Source: Gerris lacustris (taxonomy: Eukaryota; Arthropoda; Insecta; Hemiptera; Gerridae). Taken from it: 64,000 bases of DNA. Positions 25,670-35,370 of this stretch are shown here, piece by piece (within the stretch, counting starts at the first letter, position 1; every line of letters begins with the position of its first letter). The DNA is taken from assembly GCA_951217055.1 (NCBI GenBank), contig OX578281.1, forward strand, positions 28,320,101 to 28,384,100. Direction: 5' to 3'. Made by a program: the position numbers and the translations under genes. The notes under the pieces were generated by a model that did no database searches, was not told where the DNA came from, and was given only the letters and a program-made list of their open reading frames with translations.

Positions 25670-28261
25670 GTAACATAATATACTATTTTATTATACTTTT
25701 TTACCCTACAATAAACTTGTCTTATTATTATAATCTTTTATTTAACTTACTTCTTTGTGAGATACATATTTATACTGCATTTTTATCCACTTTTCTGACT
25801 ACCTGGAAACCTGAAACTTTCACACATTATGTATTTCCCATAATATTTATATACATTCATATTTTATAAGAAGTGCTCTTTAAAAAAAATATTTTAAATG
25901 TAGGTACTGTAATGATGATTATTTTTGTAAGTTTAAGACAAGTTAAGGCGGATTAATTTTGTATGGGGGGACTTAGTGATGGTTGTGATTTATGATGAAA
26001 TGAAGGAGTGAAAACATTTCCAGAGTTTTTCGCTGTGTGCCAGTCTAATGTCTATTAATCACCAGGCCGGGGACTATTTCCACCGGCCCATCTAGCTGGC
26101 CCAAACACACTGGAAGTATTCCAACACCGCTTACAGCGTGTAACCCTCGTCCCTCCCGTCCAATGTGTAATTAATGAGAAATGAAATGCATTAAGTGATA
26201 ATTAATGACTGGGGCGTGCAAGGAAATGGCGCTCTTTGCTTTATTGCCTAGGTCAAATTTCACATGGAACCATTCTCTTGACTGTTATTGTTATGATCCT
26301 GAACGCTTGTTTCGTGGTGTTTAAGATTGATGAAAAATGAAAAGTGTTTAGTTTGTCATCATCATTTTACCGATGATGGGCTATATAAAATGAAATGCGT
26401 TTAATAATGTAATAACCAAACATTAATGTTGTCGGCTTTGTTTCAGGTAATGACTTTCGCCAAGGGAACTGATTTGGAAAGGATTTGTGAGTTACTTTTT
26501 TGTTTAACGTTTTATATATATGTTTTGTTTTATACTGGTTCACGTTGTTCGATTATTTGTAATATCAGTAAGTACTAACTATCACCAATAGATATAGGGT
26601 TAGTTTCGCAGCTTTCCCAATTAATGGACGTCCAATGTTCCCTGCACCGTTTAACCTGTTATACTGACTCACACATCAACTCCAGTAGCCGAGTTGGTTA
26701 GCGAACTCGTAACACTCTGGCCAGAAACCAAGTTCATGATTAATATACCTGGCGATGTTTCAAATCCCATTGAGGTAAGACTTGTTTCACACTGATGGAC
26801 ACATCAAGTGGAAGTTTCAAGTGGCTGGCCCCCTCCCGCTCCGTATTATAAAGCCGGGTTTGCTCAATGACTCACCTAAGTGGTCAATATCTTCAGGCTC
26901 GATTTGGATTCGACACCCCGGGTTAAGGAGAATAAAACCTTATTGGATCTGCACTATTTATTAAGGACGGAAACTGTCTATCTGTATTATTCTTTCTAAC
27001 TGCTCACATTTTGTTAAATGTAGACTTCCGTCTCGGCAACAGACACAAGTGTTGCGACTGCGATAAAACTAGTTTACTGGATTATGTTTAAATAGGAGCT
27101 CATACTCATTCCGCGACAAGTATAACGGGACATGTATTTGGAGGATCAATAAGATGTATTTGGAGGATCAAGGTATAATGATTTAAAACTATAATTTAAT
27201 TTCATCAACATTTTGCCATATATGATTCAAACATGAATCATACATATACAAGACATGTTCGTAAATACTCACTCAGACAGCACCTAATTAATTTTATTGT
27301 TTTTTTTTTTTTAAATTCCCAGCATGGTTTGTGATTAATATCCACTTTAATAATAAATTTAAATTTGCTTATCTGCTGCTTAACATCTGTACTTTGATTT
27401 TATTATTGATATTTGACGAATGTTTATATTAGAGGGTTCTGTTTGATATCTAGTTCTATTGTTAATGTCTATTAGACTCAGCAAGTACTCATATTTAGTT
27501 ACAGTTGACTACTTGTTGTAAACGAGTCTGTTTTCTAAGGTGTTATTTGTCAGTTCGCCATCCATTATCTGTAGATGGTTTGTGTTCTATCGATTAGCGT
27601 TGTGTTTGTATTTTAACACTTGTATAGAAGTAACAGGAGGGGGGCTACCAGATGGTATAGTCGGAGGCCAGGATCTGCTGCCTTATATAGACAGATACAT
27701 ACAGAGCTGAGATCGTCCAGTGTTTCACTAACTCTTGATTCTCTAACACCGTGTTGTTTACCACTTGACTGTTTCTTCATTTTTTAGTCCTTTGCTAATT
27801 ATCCTCCGTCTGTTCTTTCTTATAATTGATGACCTATCTTACATCCTATCTTGTTTCTGAATGCTGGATACAAGTCTAACAATTATCTAGAACAGGATAA
27901 TTATTGGACGGTGGTTTAGTCTATAGTTGACTTTCCGTCAAAGCCGAGTTTCTACAAAACGGACACTTTTTATAAAGTGTTCCGACAAAAGAATAGTTTT
28001 ATCGCTATTGCTTATTCTACTGCTTCTGAGCTTACCAAATGTAACAGAAGCATTGTGATGGCCCTGAAGAACTACATTTTTTTTTTTTACGTCTCCAAAT
28101 TCAAATATTCCGAGACACATGATTACAGAACGATACACACTTGCGTCGGAGTGAGTTAACAAGCTGTGTGTAATTACTTAATCTGGTGCTAGAACAACAA
28201 TATAGTGCTCTAATGGTGCATATTAAATTTCTATTCTAGTTTTTGAAGATATAGTAGACAA
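25670..28261. other. Non-coding DNA with a possible conserved element
   Basis: Bases ~26030-26260 are mixed in composition, repeat-free and contain homeodomain-type TAATTAATGA motifs twice; this is a candidate enhancer or conserved non-coding element. Bases 26447-26486 form a 40-base segment flanked by TTTCAG and GTGAGT, possibly a chance pair of splice sites. Bases 28020-28170 hold the first part of a family A copy. No gene is supported. Confidence 0.3.
26690..26775 (+). repeat. Possible tRNA-derived SINE head
   Basis: TAGCCGAGTTGG at ~26696 fits the RNA polymerase III A box, and GTTTCAAATCCC at ~26756 is B-box-like. The spacing is longer than in a true tRNA, and the region does not fold as a cloverleaf by eye. 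It is more likely a decayed SINE than a tRNA gene. Confidence 0.3.
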
Positions 28262-28790
28262 TTTTTGCTTCTAATCTTACCGAAAGCAACGGGAGCTATG
28301 TGATCTTTCTGAAGAACGAATAATTTTTATGTCTGTGAATTAGAAAATTCCTCGTCAGAAATCCTTTTCAGACTTAAGGGACTATTTTTGGTCTCTTATC
28401 TTTCCGTCTGTCTGTTGTTCAACAGTTTGGCGAACTGATATAAACTACCCGTCCGATTTAATGAAATTTAGATGGTAGAACATAATTAGCACGTTGTTTG
28501 TCCCTTACAATTTTCAACCTTCTACGCACAAAGATTTTTTTTTGCATTAACACCTGTATCTTTAAAAGTAATCTTCTGATTTTTTAAAAAATTGAATGGT
28601 TTGTCGAATGTAGCGTACTCGGATGTATCTAAGAATACTAGTATTCGTCTAACAAAAAAAAAAAAATAATAATAATAAATAAATAAAAAGAGAGATAAAA
28701 TTCAATACGTTATACATTAATGGGTCGTTAAAGTAAAGTACGAAATAGGGCGTGAGAAGGCTATGTGCCCCACTAATTGGCAGATTTTTT
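28262..28790 (+). repeat. Dispersed repeat family A, near full-length copy
   Basis: Begins TTTGCTTCTAATCTTACCGAAAG, includes CTGTCTGTTGTTCAAC, CGTCCGATTTAATGAAATTTAGATGGTAG and CAACCTTCTACGCAC, and ends AAGGCTATGTGCCCCACTAATTGGCAG. It is diverged from the 43.6-kb copy and non-coding. Confidence 0.6.
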
Positions 28791-29505
28791 TTTTATACTT
28801 TTCCACTTGACGGACAGTATCTCAAAACGTCCGACGCCGATTATTTCTTAATAATGAGCTGCGCTTTTTGTTTTAATTAATGAGACCCAAAAAATAAAAA
28901 AGAAAAATGCCGAGATATAGAGTAAGATCTGTATTAAAGAGGAGAGTTAATTACGGAACAGAACAACTGTTGATTGATTTAATATTAATAACTGACCACA
29001 GTTAGTTAGATGCAGAATTGAGATCTTCAACTTACATCAACAATTTTACTAGATACCATTTAATAAGGTACCCATTTCCAAGTATTGATTAATTTATAAT
29101 AATAATAACAGGTCTCTTTACACTGGAAAAGGTAGTTAAATAGAACAATAAAAAATAACAAGAAAGCACTTGCGTCCTAGTAATTTTTAGGGTTTCGTAG
29201 GTTATTAGGCATTTACGTTATTCCAAATTTCAAGTCTCTAGCGTGAACGTTTTGGGGGATATGGACTTTGTACGACGGGCGGACAGACACATCTCCCTCG
29301 GCGCATAAGGGTTTGAATAATAAATTGTTATGGAGAGCTGTAATTTATAAAATATCATATATTAGCATCAAACTTTACTAATTCGGTATTACTCGGGAGT
29401 TCCGATTTTTAACGAAGCTAAGTTTACAATTTTTTCCCGAGTGCCGTCAGTTATTGGTCGAATTTTAGATAAATTTGTCCGTATATTGTAAACAATAAAT
29501 AAGAT
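28791..29505. other. Non-coding DNA left of the LTR element
   Basis: Bases 29185-29310 (AGGGTTTCGTAGG ... GGCGGACAGACAC) resemble the TIR element at 17667. The final four bases, AGAT at 29502-29505, are one copy of the retrotransposon's target duplication. Confidence 0.45.
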
Positions 29506-29753
29506 TGTGGCGACCGCCACCTCATTGTTCTTAATTGACCCGCGAGTCCTTTTTTGTATTAACTATATTATTTGTATTTAATGTTAATAAACTGAGGATG
29601 TAGCAAGCGTATGACTCTCCCGCCTGGAACATCGAGAGCCCAGGGGTAGTGGGACGGTCTGCCTCGATCCCCCACCTTGGGGGCTCCCGACTTGCGCGCG
29701 CCGCACTCCCTCCAGGGGGGTTAGGGTGGCAGCCCCCTCTTCTCCCCCTGGGC

Positions 29754-29761
29754 TATATATA
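29754..29761 (+). promoter_or_regulatory. TATA box of the 5' LTR promoter
   Basis: TATATATA lies in a GC-rich setting about 250 bp into the LTR. A TCATTC initiator-like motif follows about 30 bases downstream (29783-29788). This would make the U3 region short (~280 bp) and place the tandem repeats in the transcribed R/U5 part. The equivalent site in the 3' LTR is at 34830-34837. Confidence 0.6.
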
Positions 29762-29850
29762 CCGGTGCACAGGCTGGGAAGAGTCATTCTATTCCTTCTC
29801 CTCTTACACTTAACTTACTCTTTTCTTACCTACCTCTCACCTACCTAACC

Positions 29851-30210
29851 TTACCTCCTGCTGAACCCTCACGTGGGCTGGGAACACCCCACGCGTGTCT
29901 TCGGCATTCCTTACCTCTCGCTGAACCCTCACGTGGGCTGGGAACACCCCACGCGTGTCTTCGGCACTCCTTCCTTTCGCTGAACCCTCACGTGGGCTGG
30001 GAACACCCCACGCGTGTCTTCGGCACTCCTTACCTCTCGCTGAACCCTCACGTGGGCTGGGAACACCCCACGCGTGTCTTCGGCACTCCTTACCTCTCGC
30101 TGAACCCTCACGTGGGCTGGGAACACCCCACGCGTGTCTTCGGCACTCCTTACCTATCGCTGAACCCTCACGTGGGCTGGGAACACCCCACGCGTGTCTT
30201 CGGCACTCCT
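29851..30210 (+). repeat. Six 60-bp tandem repeats in the 5' LTR
   Basis: Each 59-60-bp unit contains CGCTGAACCCTCACGTGGGC and GGAACACCCCACGCGTGTC. Every unit thus carries a CACGTG palindrome (E-box) and an ACGCGT palindrome, and GTGGG/CCCAC can pair as a small hairpin. Units differ by only a few bases. The same array occurs at 34927-35286. ORFs in the array on both strands are repeat artefacts. Confidence 0.95.
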
Positions 30211-30296
30211 TACTTCCAATCCTATAACCCAGTCTGAACACGCAAAAATAGTCGGGCCCTTCTGATACCACAGTCTGTTAAATAGAGCCCGACAAG

Positions 30297-30314
30297 TGGT
30301 GACCCCGACGTGAT
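30297..30314 (+). other. Primer binding site for tRNA-Trp
   Basis: TGGTGACCCCGACGTGAT starts two bases after the 5' LTR. It is the complement of the 3' end of insect tRNA-Trp including CCA (recalled from known tRNA sequence, not searched). tRNA-Trp priming is characteristic of CsRn1/Kabuki-type elements. Confidence 0.85.
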
Positions 30315-30351
30315 CTCTTGCTAGACGAGATCTAACCTAACATAGTCTAAC

Positions 30352-31248
30352 ATGACCGACGCAGAATCTAAGGTCCAGCCGGACCACCTCGCTCAACCTG
30401 GTGACTCTCAGCAGGACTCAGTCAGCCCAGCCACCGCAGTTTCAACCGCCGCCGCTGACACCCAGGCTGTCAACGCCATGGTCAACCTCCCACCCTTCTG
30501 GGAGGAGGACCCGCTACTGTGGTTCGTCCAGGCCGAGGCAATGTTCAGCGTAGGCCGCATCATCGCTCAAGAGCGTCGCTTCCAGATGGTCGTCGCCCGC
30601 CTTCCCTACAAGGTCCTGGTGCAAGTGCTGGACATCGTGCGAACTCCGGGTGAGGCGCCTTACACACAGATGAAGCAGCGCCTTACAGTCATCTACAGCC
30701 AGAGCCAGGAGAGACGCATACAACGGCTCCTAGAGGAAACACAGCTCGGGGACCAGAAACCTTCGCAGCTTCTTCGGCAGATGGAGGCGCTTGCCGGTGC
30801 TGCCGCGACTGCACAACTCCTCCGCACCATCTGGCTCCGTGCTCTGCCCACCCGGGTCCAGAGCGTTCTCGCTGCACTCGAGCAAGAGGACCTCGACAAA
30901 TTGGCTGCTGTGGCCGATAAGATCCTCGAAGTAGACTCCACGCCACAGATTAGCGCCGCTACAGCCACCCCATTGTCGCACCTTGAAGTGGCTGAGATCG
31001 TACGCGCAGAGGTGAACAACTTGCGGAAGGAATTCGACCGGCTGCTTTCGCAGAGGGGACGGCCTCGCTCTCGAACCCGTCTCAGCCCGGCGGGCCGCCG
31101 AGTCGACAGCCCATGGAGAAGGAGCAGCCCTACTACTCGCTCACAGTTCTGCTGGTACCATCGGACCTTCGCAGGAGACGCCGCAACGTGCCGCCAACCT
31201 TGCACCTGGAGTAAGGAAACCCAGGGACAGGGAAACGAATCCGGGTAA
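30352..31248 (+). CDS. gag: Gag of CsRn1-like retrotransposon
   Basis: The 298-residue ORF starts at the first ATG after the primer site (AACATGACC). The N-terminal half holds the capsid-like core seen in insect gypsy Gags (LPPFWEEDPLLWF at ~44-56, an RRIQRLLEE helix, then GDQKPSQLLRQMEALAG). A basic Arg/Ser-rich stretch precedes a C-terminal zinc motif, Cys267-X2-His270-X9-Cys280-X3-Cys284, the CHCC arrangement typical of CsRn1 elements. Gag would assemble the cytoplasmic particle that packages the RNA. The frame ends at TAA 31246, inside a -1 frameshift cassette that gives access to pol. No stop or frameshift interrupts it. Confidence 0.93.
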   Translation: MTDAESKVQPDHLAQPGDSQQDSVSPATAVSTAAADTQAVNAMVNLPPFWEEDPLLWFVQAEAMFSVGRIIAQERRFQMVVARLPYKVLVQVLDIVRTPGEAPYTQMKQRLTVIYSQSQERRIQRLLEETQLGDQKPSQLLRQMEALAGAAATAQLLRTIWLRALPTRVQSVLAALEQEDLDKLAAVADKILEVDSTPQISAATATPLSHLEVAEIVRAEVNNLRKEFDRLLSQRGRPRSRTRLSPAGRRVDSPWRRSSPTTRSQFCWYHRTFAGDAATCRQPCTWSKETQGQGNESG

Positions 31249-31271
31249 CGGGAGAGACGGCATCCGTTACC
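31230..31271 (+). promoter_or_regulatory. -1 ribosomal frameshift signal between gag and pol
   Basis: The heptamer GGGAAAC (31230-31236) is in the correct phase on gag codons (CAG GGA AAC) to be an X XXY YYZ slippery site. After a 7-base spacer, GGTAACGG (31244-31251) pairs perfectly with CCGTTACC (31264-31271), making an 8-bp stem with a 12-base loop. The pol frame is -1 relative to gag and is open from 31215, so slippage at the heptamer joins 295 Gag residues to Pol. The same heptamer is used at the gag-pro junction of some betaretroviruses. Confidence 0.85.
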
Positions 31272-34200
31272 AACTTAGCGTTCCGTCGGCTGTTCATCAC
31301 GGATCGCCAGACACGGGAGCACTTCCTGGTAGACACCGGGGCATCCTTGTCCATTTTACCACCCCGACGGAAAGGATCGCAGCAACCAGCCCAATACCGA
31401 CTCTACGCAGCTAACGGTACCTCTATCGCTACTTATGGCGAACAGTATCGCCAGCTAGACTTTGGGCTTCGCCAACGGTTGCCCTGGACCTTCATTGTGG
31501 CCGACGTCACTCAACCTATTCTGGGTGCCGACTTCCTTACTACCTACAATCTGATAGTAGACCTTCACAACAGGAGGCTCGTCCAATCCTCCTCGGGCGA
31601 GAAAGTTCCGGGGCGTGCATGTATGATCCACGCCGAAGCTTTTTCAACCTTCCCTGGCGATGGAATGTACTCACACCTACTCAAAGATTTCCCCGACCTC
31701 ACTAAGCCATCGAGGATGAAGGACAACGTAGTTACTGATGTGAAGCACTACATCGAGACGCATGGGCGGCCGGTGACCTGTCGCGCCCGCCGTCTACCCC
31801 CAGACAAATTCATCGCAGCTAAGGCAGAGTTTAACCGCATGTGCGACGAGGGAATATGCCGCCCCTCTAACAGTCCTTGGGCCAGTCCACTCCATGTCGT
31901 CTACAAGAAGGATGGCTCTCTGCGTCCCTGTGGAGACTACAGACTTCTCAACACTCGCACCGTTCCAGACAAGTATGGCGTCCCGAACTTGCTGGATTTT
32001 ACCAACCACTTGGACGGTACTACTATTTTTTCAACCCTGGACATCAATCGCGCTTACTACCATATTCCAGTCGCCGAAGAGGATATACCCAAGACAGCTA
32101 TCATTACGCCGTTTGGGTTATTCGAGTTCGTAAGAATGACATTTGGACTTCGTAACGCAGCGCAGACGTTTCAACGCTTTATGGACAGGATCTTCAGAGA
32201 TCTACCCTTTGTGTTCGTCTACCTCGACGACATCCTTATAGCCTCACCTGACGCTGAGACGCATGAACTTCACCTCCGAACAGTGTTCCAGAAGCTAGAC
32301 AGCAAAGGGCTTACTCTGAATCTCCACAAGTGCGTCCTCGGCCAACCTTCAGTAGATTTTCTCGGCTGCCGAGTATCATACGAAGGTATTGAGCCAAGAA
32401 AAGACCGGGTACAAGCTATTCTTGACTACCCCAAGCCGACTACCATCAGGGATCTACGCCGTTTCCTAGGGATGGTCAACTTCTATCGGCGCTGTCTTCC
32501 ACACGCCGCCTCCACGCAGAAGGCCCTCAACGGGTACTTACACAAAACCAAGAAGAACGACCGCACTCCCATCGACTGGACCCCTGAAGCCCTATCATCG
32601 TTCGATGCTACGAGACAAGCCCTGGCCAACGCTACGCGTTTGGCTCATCCTTCAAGTGGAGTGCCTCTCTTTCTAGCCTGTGACGCCAGCGATACGGGCA
32701 TAGGTGCAGTTCTCCAGCAGCAGCGCGGCTCCGAGTTTGAACCACTCGGTTTCTTCTCTCGTGCCCTATCAAAGACTCAAGCCAACTATAGTACCTATGA
32801 TAGAGAACTGTTGGCGGTCTTCGAAGCTGTTCGCCATTTCAGACCTCTTATCGAAGGCCTTGCTTTTACGATCCTCACGGACCACAAGCCGCTGATTCAC
32901 GCCATGAAACAGATGTCCTCAACGGCTTGTCCACGTCGCATCAGGCAGCTTAACTTCATATCACAGTTCTCCACCGACATTCAATACAGGACTGGTGAGA
33001 GCAACACTGTGGCTGACGCTCTCTCACGCATCGAAGAAGTCTGCATTCCAGACAACTACCAAGCCCTCGCTGACGCTCAGCTTAACGACCCAGAAGCTCA
33101 ACAAATGGTTCAACGCAGAACACATAAGCTGGAGAACGTCAAGATCCCCGGGAGTGATATTTCCTTATTATGTGAAATAGACTCTGGAAATGCACGCCCT
33201 TACCTTCCGCCCAGCTTCCGTAAGGTCATCTTCGATAAACTTCACGGGTTGAGTCACCCGGGAGTCCGAGCAACCAGGTGCCTCATTGCTCAACGCTTCT
33301 TTTGGCCAAATATGAACCAAGATGTGGGGAATTGGGCCAAATGCTGCGTTGCTTGCCAGACAGCGAAGGTACATCGCCACACCGTCACTCCACTGGGCAC
33401 CTTTCAACCAGCGCAGAAGATGGAGCATGTCCACTTGGATCTAGTCGGACCACTGCCGCCGTCTGAGGGCAAATTCTACTGTCTAACCATGATAGACCGC
33501 GCCACTCGCTGGCCCGAAGCGATACCTCTTTCCAACATGGAAGCTTCCACTGTGGCCAAGGCGTTCCACACCCACTGGGTGGCACGATTTGGCGTTCCGC
33601 TCCGCCTCACCACAGATCAAGGGCGTCAGTTCGAATCAGACCTTTTCACACAGTTGACTGCTCTCCTCGGCATCCACAGGATTCGGACAACCGCATACCA
33701 CCCACAAAGCAACGGATGCATCGAGCGGTGGCACCGCTCTTTTAAGGCTACACTCATGACACATCTAGAGGAGCCTCGTTGGACTCGTGTTCTGCCCACC
33801 GCACTACTGGGCCTACGAGCAGCGATTCGGCTCGACGATGGCCTCAGTACAGCAGAGTCTCTGTATGGACAACCCCTCCGCTTGCCCGGTGACTATTTTC
33901 CACCTTCAACCTTTCAAACGACAAACTCAGAGCTGACTCCGCTGAAACAAGATATGGCTGGCACCTATACTTCTCGTAGATCCTATGTAAGCAATGACCT
34001 CTCCACTTGCAGCCACGTATTTCTACGCGCTGACATTGTGCGTAGGTCATTACAACCTCCCTACACTGGGCCCCATCTCGTCATAAAACGCGACGAGAAA
34101 ACCATTACCATACAACTTCCTGGAAGAACGGCTCGTGTAACCCTAGATAGGGTGAAACCGGCGTACCTTCTAGGAGACACGACGGCACCGGCGCAACATG

Positions 34201-34454
34201 AGTCATCCAACGACTCGCAGGCAGCTCCTTCACCCGATACACCACCACCGAATCATCAACTAACTTCCGGGGACTCTCAGCCAGCCTGTTCTTCAAAGGA
34301 CCATTCTGGGATTACTACATTACCTTCTGGAACATCAGAGCCGGTTTCCCCCACAAAGGACAAACCTGGATACCGCACCCGAAAAGGTCGCCTCGTCAAA
34401 CCCGTGGTTCGCTTCTCGCCCATTGTCGAGTGCTTTAGTACACGCACTCTTTGA
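31236..34454 (+). CDS. pol: Pol polyprotein (protease, RT, RNase H, integrase)
   Basis: Entered by -1 frameshift, this frame is open for 1072 residues; no own ATG is needed. Counting from the shift: aspartic protease DTGAS at 33-37; reverse transcriptase with catalytic YLDD at 329-332; RNase H with CDASDTG starting Cys482; integrase zinc-binding His670, His674, Cys704, Cys707; integrase core Asp735, Asp794, Glu830, with the expected 35-residue gap between the last two. The C-terminal region has a YTGP...KRD motif like GPY/F and then a Pro/Ser/Thr-rich tail without a chromodomain. All catalytic residues are present and there are no internal stops, so the enzyme set may be functional. It copies element RNA into DNA and integrates it. 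Confidence 0.95.
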   Translation, partial: RIRVTGETASVTNLAFRRLFITDRQTREHFLVDTGASLSILPPRRKGSQQPAQYRLYAANGTSIATYGEQYRQLDFGLRQRLPWTFIVADVTQPILGADFLTTYNLIVDLHNRRLVQSSSGEKVPGRACMIHAEAFSTFPGDGMYSHLLKDFPDLTKPSRMKDNVVTDVKHYIETHGRPVTCRARRLPPDKFIAAKAEFNRMCDEGICRPSNSPWASPLHVVYKKDGSLRPCGDYRLLNTRTVPDKYGVPNLLDFTNHLDGTTIFSTLDINRAYYHIPVAEEDIPKTAIITPFGLFEFVRMTFGLRNAAQTFQRFMDRIFRDLPFVFVYLDDILIASPDAETHELHLRTVFQKLDSKGLTLNLHKCVLGQPSVDFLGCRVSYEGIEPRKDRVQAILDYPKPTTIRDLRRFLGMVNFYRRCLPHAASTQKALNGYLHKTKKNDRTPIDWTPEALSSFDATRQALANATRLAHPSSGVPLFLACDASDTGIGAVLQQQRGSEFEPLGFFSRALSKTQANYSTYDRELLAVFEAVRHFRPLIEGLAFTILTDHKPLIHAMKQMSSTACPRRIRQLNFISQFSTDIQYRTGESNTVADALSRIEEVCIPDNYQALADAQLNDPEAQQMVQRRTHKLENVKIPGSDISLLCEIDSGNARPYLPPSFRKVIFDKLHGLSHPGVRATRCLIAQRFFWPNMNQDVGNWAKCCVACQTAKVHRHTVTPLGTFQPAQKMEHVHLDLVGPLPPSEGKFYCLTMIDRATRWPEAIPLSNMEASTVAKAFHTHWVARFGVPLRLTTDQGRQFESDLFTQLTALLGIHRIRTTAYHPQSNGCIERWHRSFKATLMTHLEEPRWTRVLPTALLGLRAAIRLDDGLSTAESLYGQPLRLPGDYFPPSTFQTTNSELTPLKQDMAGTYTSRRSYVSNDLSTCSHVFLRADIVRRSLQPPYTGPHLVIKRDEKTITIQLPGRTARVTLDRVKPAYLLGDTTAPAQHESSNDSQAAPSPDTPPPNHQLTSGDSQPACSSKDHSGITTLPSGTSEPVSPTKDKPGYRTRKGRLVKPVVRFSPIVECFSTRTL

Positions 34455-34570
34455 TCTTCAAGCACCATCTCGGCTGTAGCTTCTTCGACCGTCGTCTTGT
34501 CACAGCCTCTTCGAAGGATTTTCGTCTCTGCGCTTCTGCAGCCTCTCGTCTTACGCCTCACGGGTCAATT
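34455..34570 (+). other. Spacer between pol and the 3' LTR
   Basis: Short non-coding tract with no envelope-like ORF. Confidence 0.6.
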
Positions 34571-34580
34571 GGGAGGAGGT
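34571..34580 (+). other. Polypurine tract
   Basis: GGGAGGAGG ends two bases before the 3' LTR, the position where plus-strand synthesis of an LTR retrotransposon is primed. Confidence 0.75.
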
Positions 34581-34581
34581 C

Positions 34582-35370
34582 TGTGGCGACCGCCACCTCA
34601 TTGTTCTTAATTGACCCGCGAGTCCTTTTTTGTATTAACTATATTATTTGTATTTAATGTTAATAAACTGAGGATGTAGCAAGCGTATGACTCTCCCGCC
34701 TGGAACATCGAGAGCCCAGGGGTAGTGGGACGGTCTGCCTCGATCCCCCACCTTGGGGGCTCCCGACTTGCGCGCGCCGCACTCCCTCCAGGGGGGTTAG
34801 GGTGGCAGCCCCCTCTTCTCCCCCTGGGCTATATATACCGGTGCACAGGCTGGGAAGAGTCATTCTATTCCTTCTCCTCTTACACTTAACTTACTCTTTT
34901 CTTACCTACCTCTCACCTACCTAACCTTACCTCCTGCTGAACCCTCACGTGGGCTGGGAACACCCCACGCGTGTCTTCGGCATTCCTTACCTCTCGCTGA
35001 ACCCTCACGTGGGCTGGGAACACCCCACGCGTGTCTTCGGCACTCCTTCCTTTCGCTGAACCCTCACGTGGGCTGGGAACACCCCACGCGTGTCTTCGGC
35101 ACTCCTTACCTCTCGCTGAACCCTCACGTGGGCTGGGAACACCCCACGCGTGTCTTCGGCACTCCTTACCTCTCGCTGAACCCTCACGTGGGCTGGGAAC
35201 ACCCCACGCGTGTCTTCGGCACTCCTTACCTATCGCTGAACCCTCACGTGGGCTGGGAACACCCCACGCGTGTCTTCGGCACTCCTTACTTCCAATCCTA
35301 TAACCCAGTCTGAACACGCAAAAATAGTCGGGCCCTTCTGATACCACAGTCTGTTAAATAGAGCCCGACA
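34582..35370 (+). repeat. 3' LTR
   Basis: Same length (789 bp) and, as far as read, same sequence as the 5' LTR. It carries the TATA box (34830-34837) and six tandem repeats (34927-35286). AGAT, the second half of the target duplication, follows at 35371. Confidence 0.97.

Larger units (their letters stand above)
29506..30294 (+). repeat. 5' LTR
   Basis: 789 bp from TGTGGCGACC to GAGCCCGACA. It contains a TATATATA box at 29754 and, downstream, six ~60-bp tandem repeats. It looks the same as the 3' LTR at 34582-35370; translations of both copies in several frames are the same. Confidence 0.97.
29506..35370 (+). mobile_element. Complete Ty3/gypsy LTR retrotransposon, CsRn1-like
   Basis: Two 789-bp LTRs, which appear identical wherever I compared them, begin TGTGG and end GACA and enclose open gag and pol frames. 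AGAT flanks both sides (29502-29505 and 35371-35374), a 4-bp target duplication. The primer binding site matches the 3' end of tRNA-Trp, and Gag ends in a CHCC (not CCHC) zinc motif; both are known features of the CsRn1 clade. The order protease, RT, RNase H, integrase places it in Ty3/gypsy. There is no env-like ORF. Matching LTRs and open frames indicate a recent insertion that may still be competent. Total 5865 bp. Confidence 0.95.

Noticed and set aside
29586..29591. AATAAA in the LTR as the retrotransposon polyadenylation signal
   Set aside because: It lies upstream of the TATA box in U3, so in the 3' LTR it would cut before R. It may be used by chance, but this is not supported.
29837..30271. 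144-residue minus-strand ORF with repeated RHAWGVPSPREGSA units, also at 34913-35347
   Set aside because: It is the antisense reading of the 60-bp LTR repeats. The unit length keeps several frames open on both strands, and the same ORF appears in both LTRs.
30514..34561. Many ORFs on the minus strand and in other frames across gag and pol
   Set aside because: Shadow frames of GC-rich gag and pol coding sequence.
34455..34581. Possible env gene after pol
   Set aside because: The space before the 3' LTR is only ~127 bases and has no transmembrane-type ORF.
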